Source of the DNA: Asterella californica | Lineage: Eukaryota > Streptophyta > Marchantiopsida > Marchantiales > Aytoniaceae | Direction of reading: 5' to 3' | Assembly: GCA_036924285.1 (NCBI GenBank) | Contig: JAYKYS010000005.1 | Location: 6,882,001 to 6,946,000 of the forward strand | DNA length: 64,000 bases | In this document: positions 55,636-64,000 of the stretch, in pieces | Layout: every line of letters begins with the position of its first letter | How positions within the stretch are numbered: position 1 is the stretch's first letter | The notes under the pieces: model-generated | What the model was told of the DNA's origin: nothing | The model's input: only the letters and a program-made list of their open reading frames with translations | Databases searched by the model: none | Made by a program: the position numbers and the translations under genes

Positions 55636-58037
55636 CTCACCCTTGGAAGCGGCTTCTCCCTCAAACGATCTCGGTTGCGCTCGTGGTTGGACGGTACAGT
55701 CAGAAACTGTACCGCTCTCTTCCCATCTTGACTTCGGATCCTAGCATACGCAGATCCGTCGTCCAGTACCTTTGTCTCCATCCGGGTTGCTATGATGAAA
55801 GGTTGACCCAGAATGAGTGGGTATGATGTTGCTTCCTGAACAAAGAAGTTTTGCTCAATAGCAACATCACCTACGCGCACTCTGATGTCTGGACAAGCTC
55901 CATACAAGTCTCCTCTTGTGTTGTTGGCTGCTCTTATGACCCATCCATGCTCTGTGTCGATCGGCCACTTCTTCCTCTTGTACAGCTCCTTCGACATGAT
56001 GTTGATTTCTGATCCATGATCGATCAGAGCAACCACCGGCTCATCCAAGTCCTCGATCCTCACCAACGTCTCCGTCGTAGCTCGAGCCCAGTGACTGTGG
56101 CTGTAATGACTTGAGCTCCGCTTCCCATCCTCCTCTTCATCCTCGAAATGCACCTTGCGCCTTCGATCTCTTTCTTCCTCTGGAGAATAGACACTGCACC
56201 TTGCAAGCTCTCTCTCCTCATCCACTGACATCCTAGTATCCAAAGCATGTGATAAACCAGTCTCACCCGTAATTTGTCGTTTCCGTTTGATGACATCGAT
56301 GATGACATCATGAAACTCACGCTTGGCGATGCCTAACACTTCTCTCAAAGTAAACTCCACCTTCGCATTCAGAATGCGATCTTCCAAGACTCCCTTCAAG
56401 TCTGTTGAAGCCTCGATATCCGACTGTAGCTTGTACGCAGCCGGCTTACCCTTCTCCTTCTGAGATTTCTCCTTCGATGGAGAAGGAGCATCGTCCATCG
56501 GTAGGTCTTGAGCTCCTGCATCCCGAAGCTCTTGGCGAACCTTCTCCCCTCGAGTCTGTCTCTTTGAAGAAGTCCCTTCTCCTGAATCCTCTGAATCTCG
56601 CCTTCTCTTCTCTTCCAACAACGCTTCGTGTTGGTTCTTGGCGATGTACGCATGCACCGATAGAGCTTCTATCGGATCCTCCCATCCAGTATCCCTTCTG
56701 ATCGTTGCAGCTGTCCTCTGCAACGTCTCACGTGCCATCTTCCCTTTCTGTTTCATGGAGATGGCAGATGACCACAACTCACTTGGCTCAACTTGCTTGT
56801 TGAAACTCCTCTCAGCCTGATCCTCAACCCTTGTGCCATAAGTTCCAGCTTCCACGATGGCGACTGCTTGTGCTGATAGGTGGTCCTCAACCAACTTCTT
56901 CATCCCTCCTCTACCAAAGTTGGTCTGAAGAAGTGCACCAGTATCCCTCAACGCTACCTTCCCATCCTTCCAGAAGATCACTCCTTGCTGCAGAATATCT
57001 GTGAACTCCTTGCAATCTCTGCGCGGATGATCAGTACCATCGCACCAGATACACCGCTGGATCCAGCCTTGCTTCTCAACCGGTCTTACTCCACTTGTAG
57101 ATCCCTTCTCTTCCAATCTGGTGAGCTTGATCTGCAGATCTCTCATTCCACGCAATATCTCCTCAAGGTTTGAGTCATCCTTCTTCGGAGATACCATGGG
57201 TGCCTGAACAACTGGAACAACCGGAACAACAGGAACAGCTGGAGCAACAAGTACTACTTGTCTAGCAACAGGAACTGATCGGACTACAGGAACAGGTGTT
57301 ACAGCTGTAGGTGTTGGCGCCAGTCTCCTAACAGGAACTTTCTCTCGTCTCCGCTCCCTCTTGGTAAGCAGACCAACAGCTTCCTCAACCTTCTTCCAGC
57401 TGCTGGTCAATCCATCGTCCTCCTCCCGGTCTTCCAGAAGTACCTTTAGCTTCTCCTGCAACTTCTCATCTGCAGCCCGAAGAAATAGCTCTGTCTTGTT
57501 GGACTGCAACGTCAACTTCTCCATCCTGGTCAGCCGTGAAAACTGCTTCTCAAACTCTCTGAGCAACTCAGTAGCTTGTAAACCCTTCCTTGGTTGCTCA
57601 ACCCACTCCAAGAATGACTTCTTGGTGACTCGATCAGAGTCCTCCAAGAAGTACTCATCCATCAAGGCACGAGCAAAAGTCTCCCAATCCTTGTTAAAAT
57701 GCTTCGTTAGCATTTTAACATGATCCCTAATCTCTGGAGCTGCTGCCAACTCAAACGTCTCAATCATCTCATCTTCTGAGACCCGGTTCAGCTCCATCTC
57801 CTTCACATAATGTCTCAGATACCTTGAGACATCTCTTCCATCAAACTGGTCAATCTTGCTGACCACCGCTTGTAGCGCCTTTGTTACCAAAGCTTCCTTC
57901 CGCTCATCAGATTGTTGTTGCCGTAAGAACATAGTGAAAGCTTGGAACATCGATGCAGTCGCTGGATCCAACTGCACCTTCGGCAACCCACTTGAACCAC
58001 TAGCTCCATCTCCATCACCTTTCCTATCCCCACTCAT
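55611..58037 (-). CDS. Gag-protease of the young gypsy (808 aa)
   Basis: Starts at the first ATG (58037, MSGDRKGDGD). Residues 20-250: a Gag-like helical region (FQAFTMFLRQQQ, FDGRDVSRYLRHYVKEMEL, WETFARALMDEYF); then a Val/Pro-rich low-complexity stretch with repeated VPVV; a CX2CX4HX4C zinc knuckle near residue 330 (CIWCDGTDHPRRDC); charged linkers; and a retropepsin near residue 670 with ALIDHGSEINIMS, where the usual D-S/T-G reads D-H-G. Ends TGA at 55611-55613, overlapping the pol frame. No interruptions. Confidence 0.9.
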   Translation of the reverse strand: MSGDRKGDGDGASGSSGLPKVQLDPATASMFQAFTMFLRQQQSDERKEALVTKALQAVVSKIDQFDGRDVSRYLRHYVKEMELNRVSEDEMIETFELAAAPEIRDHVKMLTKHFNKDWETFARALMDEYFLEDSDRVTKKSFLEWVEQPRKGLQATELLREFEKQFSRLTRMEKLTLQSNKTELFLRAADEKLQEKLKVLLEDREEDDGLTSSWKKVEEAVGLLTKRERRREKVPVRRLAPTPTAVTPVPVVRSVPVARQVVLVAPAVPVVPVVPVVQAPMVSPKKDDSNLEEILRGMRDLQIKLTRLEEKGSTSGVRPVEKQGWIQRCIWCDGTDHPRRDCKEFTDILQQGVIFWKDGKVALRDTGALLQTNFGRGGMKKLVEDHLSAQAVAIVEAGTYGTRVEDQAERSFNKQVEPSELWSSAISMKQKGKMARETLQRTAATIRRDTGWEDPIEALSVHAYIAKNQHEALLEEKRRRDSEDSGEGTSSKRQTRGEKVRQELRDAGAQDLPMDDAPSPSKEKSQKEKGKPAAYKLQSDIEASTDLKGVLEDRILNAKVEFTLREVLGIAKREFHDVIIDVIKRKRQITGETGLSHALDTRMSVDEERELARCSVYSPEEERDRRRKVHFEDEEEDGKRSSSHYSHSHWARATTETLVRIEDLDEPVVALIDHGSEINIMSKELYKRKKWPIDTEHGWVIRAANNTRGDLYGACPDIRVRVGDVAIEQNFFVQEATSYPLILGQPFIIATRMETKVLDDGSAYARIRSQDGKRAVQFLTVPSNHERNRDRLREKPLPRVSEEFKDFR

Positions 58038-58094
58038 GACTGCCAATCCCTTCTTCAAAGTTCACACACAGAAGAAATCTCCACCCCAGACCTT

Positions 58095-58110
58095 CACGTC
58101 GAGTTCACCA
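58095..58110 (-). promoter_or_regulatory. Candidate primer-binding site of the young gypsy
   Basis: Three bases inside the 5' LTR end, the minus strand reads TGGTGAACTCGACGTG, which starts TGG as expected for pairing with a tRNA CCA end. It is not the Met-tRNA site used by the 23-kb gypsy; I cannot name the tRNA. Confidence 0.55.
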
Positions 58111-58113
58111 CCG

Positions 58114-60136
58114 TATCGTGTCGGATATTTTGTGCGTGAAGGATGTCCAGGAAAACGCGAGGTTCCTGGCTGTGGAGATGCTGTGTGCCAAACAGAGACA
58201 AGACAGAGAAGAACAACCACGAAAAAGGAATGCTGCGATATATACCACTCTGAAAGTATGTACACTGTCGATTCTTTCTCCAAACAGCACAAAACTGAGG
58301 AAAAGACCAGAGCGGTCTGTAACCTACTTCAGAAGCCCTAAAACAAACCCCTGAAACGTAACCCTAGTCTGAAATCGCCAAAACGTAGCTCAAAGCAAGA
58401 AGAACTTCTCTTTGCTAACAACCAGAGCCACAACAGTATCATGCGATCCAAACCCAAGTCCAAACCACATCCACACACTAGCTCTTGGCTAAAGCTAGCT
58501 ACCACAAGCCATACACAACCAACTAAGTCCTTAACGAACTCAAAAGGACGAAACCTGTAGCGAAGGAACCGAAAAAGACCTATCTGGGAACTTTCTCCTT
58601 TCGCCAAACGATCTTCAAATGTTGATAGGGTCTCCTTCCCTGACTCCGTTGGCCCAAGAAACCTTCAGATCCGGCTCTCGATAGTTGAGATATCGCTAAT
58701 TTTCGGTCGCAGGTGACCGAACCTTCAAAAACTCCTCCCTGCGGCTTAAAACCGCTCACACCGCACAAACGGATCGTCTAAACTGATATCCGTCTTAGCT
58801 GGTAGGTAGATCTGGCTACTCTGAACCCAACAAGACTCCAAACAAGCCGTTTGGAGTTCCCCTTGCAAAACTACTCGAGAAATTTGGTCGCAGGCTACAA
58901 AAAACTGACGTAAATCGGCTCCCTGCGGCTCAAATTTGCTCACCACACCCAAACCAACAATCCAATTCACTTACAGTCTTCTCCTATGCGTACATGAGGA
59001 CTCCCTGATCGCGTAGGCACCAAGAACGAAGAGCTTGGCTCACCGATCGCGAAGAACAATCCAATCTCAGGTCGCAGGCGATGAAAACCTGACGCAAGCG
59101 CTTCCCTGCGAGCCAATTTCTCTCACAACTCTCAAACCGCCCGATAAAACTTTGTATCGTCTTCAATTTCCTGAAGAACTCGTTGTTCTGATCCCAATGG
59201 ATCCAAGGACAGCAAGTTTGGACTCCGGAACGGCCCGAACGGTCCAACTCTCCTTCACAGGTAACTGAAAACCCCAATTCTGCTCCCTACGTCTCAATTT
59301 CTCCCAGAACACAACCCCTGATCCATCTCTTCCCAAACCGTTTGAACCAGTGCGTAGCCTACACAGATCTGAACCCAACGACGCCTTGCGCGTTTGCATT
59401 GGACTTCCAAATCTCCCGCACCGTCCGCTGACAGGTCGCAGGCGCAAGCAAGCCCCTTAAGCAGCCCCCTTTTCACAGTCTCTGTACGTACAGTTCTCTC
59501 CTGAATAATAAGAAGCAGGCCCCTTGCGTGTTTGATATAACGCCTGAAGCCCTAAATACCCAGTCAGCAAGTAACTAGGGGCCTAGCTTGATTTTATCTT
59601 TTTCTGAATCGCATAACTTCTTCTCTGGATGTCCAAACGAAATAAACAAGATGCCCATGGAAAGCTGACAATGAGCTCTATCCATCTATGCGATAAAAGT
59701 AAAGATCCGAAGTTGCGCCAAAAGCTCGTAAGCTGGGGCCTAGCTTGTTTTCTCCATCTTCCGAGTCCTGTAACTTCTTCACTATGCGTCCAAACGAAGT
59801 AGACAAAGTGCCTATGGAATGCTGACAAGGAGCTCTATCCACTGGTGCGATAAGAACGAAGATCCGAAGTGGTGCCAAAAACCCGTAAGCTGGGGCCTAG
59901 CTTATTTTCTCCATCTTTCGAGTCCTGTAACTTCTCCACTAGGCGTCCAAACGAAGTAGACAAAGTGCCTTTGGAAAGCTGACAAGGAGCTCTACCCATC
60001 TATGTGATGAAAATGGAGATCTGAGATTGTGCCAAAAGTCCGTAAGCTGGGGCCTAGCTTGTCTTCTCATGAGTGTCTTTGGAGCAACAAGTATCGAAGT
60101 TTGAATTTCAAGTAGGAGCCGGTCCACGACACGACA
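58114..60136 (-). repeat. 5' LTR of the young gypsy (2,023 bp)
   Basis: Partner of 50046-52068 at a constant offset of 8,068 with no indels. 157-bp tandem array at 59577-60068. Confidence 0.93.
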
Positions 60137-61240
60137 ACGTAACACAACCTAGTGGAACAGGCTGAGCGCGTGCTATTGCAGCGTATGTTTGACTCATCCA
60201 GATATGTGGATCTTCCACATCCATTAGATGCTTTGTCTTAAACCTTGGCATCTACGTCAGATCAGATGTAAGGAGAGGTGACTAGTGCATCAATTATCTC
60301 GTGCAGATCTGAACGGACAAAACATCCAGTGAGTAAGTACATGCATAAGGTTTTCTTGCTGCGCACCATGCATATATGACGAATGTTCTTCAGGAACAAG
60401 AACCTCCAATAGGTAAGTGCTATGGAAGCTGAACTTGCTGCGCTTCATCACCAACAGACTTGGGAGTTGATGACTTACATGAGGGTAAGAAAACAATTGG
60501 TTGCAAGTGGGTCTTCAAGATCAAGCGCAACTCGGATGGTATTGTGTGTCCGTACAAGGTCAGATTGGTAGCTAAAGGTTACGCCCAGCAACATGGAGTG
60601 GATTTTGAGAAGACCTTTGCTCAAGTTGTGAAGATGGTGACAATTCGAACCGCAGTGCAATTGCAACTCAGAAAGGTTGGAAGATGCACCAGATGGACTT
60701 CGAGGACGCTTTCCTCAATGACGATCTTGAGGAGGAGGTCTACATGCAGCAACCTCTAGGTTATGAGGATCTTAAGTTCCCTTCTCGTGTAAGTTACGGA
60801 AGGCCCTCTATGGTATGAAATAGGCACCAAGAGCATGGTATGCAAAGATCAATTCCTACTTGCAGTCTCTTGGTTTCCACCTTTGTAGTTCATACGCTAC
60901 TTTGTATTCATTGAGAATACGAGACCGGATTGTTGTGATCATCATCTATGTTGATGACTTGATCATTATCGTTAACTATGAGGAGCTTATTTCCCAAATC
61001 AAGGATCACTTGAAATCCGAGTTCGAGATGATGGACTTAGGAGAACTCAAGTACTTCCTTGCTGTGGAGTTCATTAGAGATGAGAAGGATGTTTGGCTTG
61101 TACATCGACAGTATGCTCTCAATATGATTGAGAGATTTGGTATGCTTAACTGCAAATCCATTGCTACGCCATTAGAGCAAGGGGTAAAGCTAGGAGCAGA
61201 TGATGATGAGTTACTTGATGATCCACGTATGTACAGATAG
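60137..61240 (+). pseudogene. copia reverse transcriptase remnant
   Basis: Includes AMEAELAALHHQQTWEL (about 60420), GCKWVFKIKRNSDG and RLVAKGYAQQHGVDF (60500-60610), a shift near 60690, then IIIYVDDLIII (about 60945; the YVDD catalytic box), LGELKYFLAVEF and the RT end. Ends at a TAG (61238) that interrupts the frame before GSLIYL. Confidence 0.85.
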
Positions 61241-61884
61241 ATGGTTGGGAGTCTTATCTACTTGATCATCATCAGACCTGACTTGAGCTATGCCGTCGAT
61301 CTAATCAGTCAGTTCATGCAGTCATCATGGAGATCACATTTGGAGGCTGTCAAGCGGATCCTCCGCTACGTGAAGTTCTCGATGCAGTACGGACTTCACT
61401 ATGGATACGGTGGACCATTGTTGTTACATGGCTACACAAATGTTGATTGGGTAGGAAGTGTCGACAGGAGATCCATGTCAGGTTACGCTTTTGGACTTGG
61501 AAGCGCTGCTATAAGTTGGACTTCTAAGAAGCAACCCACAGTTCCTTTGTCATCCACATAAATAGAGTATCGAGGAGCAACGAGCGCAACATGCGAGTCA
61601 ATTTGGCTTCGATGTCTGCTATCTTATATTGGTGTGGAGTGTACAATCATGTTGTTGTATATGCAGACAACATTTGCAGCATGAAGTTAACCAGTAATCT
61701 TGTTTTCCATGCTAGGACGAAGCACATTGAGGTGCACTATCATTTCATTAGAGAGAAGGTCCTTGCAGGAGAGATTGAGCTCAATTATATGAGCACAGGA
61801 GATCAGGTTGTCCATATCTTCACTAAGGCATTGCCTAGAGATAAGATTGATGCTTTCAGACATTGTCGGAAGTACATGATGTAG
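61241..61884 (+). pseudogene. copia RNase H remnant
   Basis: GSLIYL, RPDLSYAV, AVKRILRYV, GYTNVDWVGSVDRRSMSGY, AISWTSKKQ and LSST are the standard copia RT end and RNase H words. A TAA at 61559 replaces the usual Glu after LSST, and a frameshift follows near 61580; the last open frame (61591-61884) carries TKHIEVHYHFIREKV and HIFTKALPRDK. Confidence 0.85.
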
Positions 61885-61903
61885 AGTCGAGCTTGAAGAG
61901 GAG

Positions 61904-62128
61904 TGTTGATATAGCCCCAAGCTCTAGTAGCTCACCGACTAACATTAGCCGGAGTGGTTAGAGTAGTTATAATTAGTTAGAGGGCTAACTCATCATTAGA
62001 GTTTCTCTTGTACTCACCCCCACTATATATACATGGAGAGACAAAGTCTCTCTCATCTCATTCCTATTTTACTTCCTTGTCTATTCGCTCTCTCTTCTTG
62101 GTGTCCTCGAAGTATCGATCTTTCTACA
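61904..62128 (+). repeat. copia 3' LTR (225 bp)
   Basis: TGTTGATATAG...TTTCTACA, following a GAAGAGGAG polypurine tract. Same family as 2987-3220. Confidence 0.85.
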
Positions 62129-62371
62129 CAATGCTACATTTTCTTATTTTCCTTGAACGGATTAGAGTTGTAGCATAGTTGGTCATTTCTGACGTAACGC
62201 ATGATCTTGTAGAAAATTTGATATATGACTCGACGCGTAATAGGTACAACGACACATGTGCATTCACCGACACGAGTGATGGTCGTGTGATAGAGTTGAT
62301 GAACATGACGCGTGCGGAGACAAGAAATAATTCATGACTGATTGAGGACCATGCATTCAAGGAGAGCATTC
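62129..62371 (-). repeat. Dispersed repeat, right copy (inverted to 46158-46414)
   Basis: Homology to the left copy stops exactly at the copia LTR end (62128/62129), so copia inserted into, or recombined within, this repeat. Confidence 0.75.
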
Positions 62372-64000
62372 AATGATTGTTAGCTCGTATGATAGTGCTA
62401 AATGAGGTCGTGCATGAAGACAAGACATCAGTGGATGACATCTTACTCCGTCACAGGATTGTCAGCCAAAAGAACTTATGACACAAGTGCAAAAACGTGA
62501 TGAACAAGAAGCGTGTTCTCAGAGCTCTTGAAGGTGAGGTGATCACTGACTTGGAGCTCCTCACAAAGAGACACTTGGTGACTTGGCTACGCTCCCAAGG
62601 AGCATCAGTTGTTGGAAACAAGTCTAACTAGTTCAGCGGGTGGTCACGATGAGAGGATTGAATTCAAGAGATCCTGTGCTTACTCGACGAATGATGTACC
62701 ATGAGTTGGCTGAACATGGAATTGCTGACAAGTTGAAGAGGTGGATTTATACATGTGCACAATTGAATGCCAAGAGAACCGTTGGGGAGAATGGACGCTA
62801 CACTCAAGAGGAGGATGACGCGTCACTGTTGTGTTTAGACATCTGAAATGCTGCAGATCATTGGGCTGGAGACCATGTTACATGTTTTATCCTCCAATGT
62901 CAAACTGGAGTACCTCGATCGAGTTGCAGTATGCCTGACTTGAATAGATCCGCATCTGACACATATTACACGAAGAGTAAGTTTCTATCCTCGACTAACC
63001 ATTTCTGTATACCTTAGCTTTTTATGTCATTTCTGACCTCTTGACATCTATACTCGATGTAGATGGACCTAAGCACTTGGTCATGATGAGTTTCCTCACA
63101 CGTGTCATCATACCCATTAAGATGCGCTTCTATACACGGACGAGAGAGAACTATATGTATGAAACTTTCATCTCTGTATCAACAAGTTTGCCACGAAGAG
63201 GATCCACTTTGTGAGGACCCACGAAGCTCGTCTCGCAGCATGCGCAATGGATTGGAATGAGAACATCGCTCACGAGCCGATCAAGATATATCAGCGTCGA
63301 TCACAACACACGGCTGTACGTCATAGAATCGCCACTACACAAGTGTTACCTCCTCGCACTACTGAGTGGAAGATTAAGCTCCAGATGTGCTTGTTTGGTG
63401 AACGTCCATCTACTTGAATGCAGATAAGGTTTACAAGTACAATTGATTGTAGGTATTTGTTTTCCAAATCCAATTATCAGAAATATCTAGTTTTCAGTTC
63501 TAGCATCTTAGTTGCGTGTCATAATATGGTTTTGCATGTATTAACAATAGGAGCTATTTATTTTATACTTTGACTAATTCAAGTTTTTTTCTCTGTTTCC
63601 AGTTGCTGCTGCGTACAATGGCTAGGTGGACTCTCTTTTGTTTCGCGTACGTCTTTGACGTTGTTCTTAATCTTGAAGACTAAATTACTTTGTTTATGGA
63701 GTTCATATGTTAGTGTTTTCAGAACAGATCTAGAGAACAAAAACATTATCACCTTTTCATGTTATGAAAATGTGTATTTCTTTGCAAGCTGAAAAGCAAT
63801 TATTTTTTATAAACCTGGTACTTTTTACTTGTTTCGCAAAATAGGATTAGCAAAACAGGATCTTGATATTATTTTGTCTAAACCTGGTACTTTTTACTTG
63901 TTTTGCAAAACCAGATTAGCAAAATCGGAGGTATAAACCATGTATTTTACATGTATTAGCAAAACCGGGGTCTCGATACTGGTTTACAAGCATTTTTTAC
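62372..64000. other. Unassigned DNA with weak coding relics
   Basis: The plus strand from about 62395 to 62640 reads with few stops (ARMIVLNEVVHEDKTSVDDILLRHRIVSQ, KRVLRALEGEVITDLELLTKRHLVTWLRSQGA); a 68-aa open frame follows at 62640-62846 and another at 63211-63417. None is recognised. 63805-63960 holds two loose copies of AAACCTGGTACTTTTTACTTG (63811 and 63880) with GCAAAAC/GATTAGCAAAA words. Confidence 0.45.

Larger units (their letters stand above)
50046..60136 (-). mobile_element. Young Ty3/gypsy element with 2-kb LTRs
   Basis: A 10,091-bp element on the minus strand: 5' LTR 58114-60136, primer site, gag-protease, pol, polypurine tract, 3' LTR 50046-52068. The two 2,023-bp LTRs differ at only about five positions by eye (50937, 51128, 51221, 51293 and 51529 against partners 8,068 bp away), all transitions, so insertion was recent. 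Flanks carry ACGT on both sides (50042-50045 and 60137-60140), a candidate 4-bp target duplication. Both long frames are open, so it could still be mobile or recently was. Confidence 0.93.
47901..62128 (+). mobile_element. Decayed Ty1/copia element, split by a gypsy insertion
   Basis: Parts are gag (47901-48860), protease, integrase remnants (to 50045), then after the nested gypsy (50046-60136) RT, RNase H and the 3' LTR (61904-62128). Integrase before RT defines copia. Many stops and shifts make it non-functional. Joining the flanks of the gypsy at ACGT restores a continuous reading frame across the junction (VGVHV-TQPSG), which supports one original element. Confidence 0.88.

Overview
This is nuclear DNA of a photosynthetic streptophyte, most likely an early-diverging land plant (bryophyte-like) or a close algal relative. 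Three things point there: a plant-type, plastid-targeted diaminopimelate epimerase gene with ten exons and GT-AG introns, plastid-type DNA scraps inside one of its introns, and plant-style Ty3/gypsy and Ty1/copia elements. I cannot name the species from sequence alone. The only host gene I can support is DAPF (35460-40715, minus), which looks intact and encodes 376 aa. Almost everything else recognisable is mobile DNA.

Layout. 1-3220: a decayed gypsy pol fragment joined to a copia 3' end with its LTR. 3731-13372: a remarkable Ty3/gypsy element with the order Gag-protease, C5 DNA methyltransferase (DNMT3/DRM-like), reverse transcriptase, RNase H, integrase, PHD finger; it carries in-frame stops and one frameshift. 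13377-23094: intergenic DNA with a SINE, a divergent dispersed repeat and a 180-bp tandem repeat. 23095-26863: an internally deleted gypsy with a Met-tRNA primer site and a 1.5-kb 3' LTR that holds a row of hairpins. 26864-35459: intergenic, with a 372-bp foldback/MITE-like element built on a 30-bp repeat rhythm, and a broken HUH (Rep-like) endonuclease gene next to a 15-bp hairpin. 35460-40715: DAPF. 41300-44336: a broken non-LTR retrotransposon with a C2H2 finger and a C-terminal restriction-like endonuclease. 44912-45330: a 69-bp tandem repeat. 47901-62128: a decayed copia element split by a young gypsy (50046-60136) with 2,023-bp LTRs that are about 99.75% identical and open gag and pol frames. 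62129-64000: a repeat remnant and unassigned DNA.

How the parts relate. The window is a record of successive insertions: an unidentified repeat was invaded by copia, and copia was later invaded by the young gypsy with a 4-bp ACGT target duplication. An older relative of that gypsy, at the left edge, shows many CpG-to-TpG/CpA changes, as expected where transposons are methylated. Against that background, an element that carries its own cytosine methyltransferase plus a chromatin-reading PHD finger behind its integrase is the most interesting object here.
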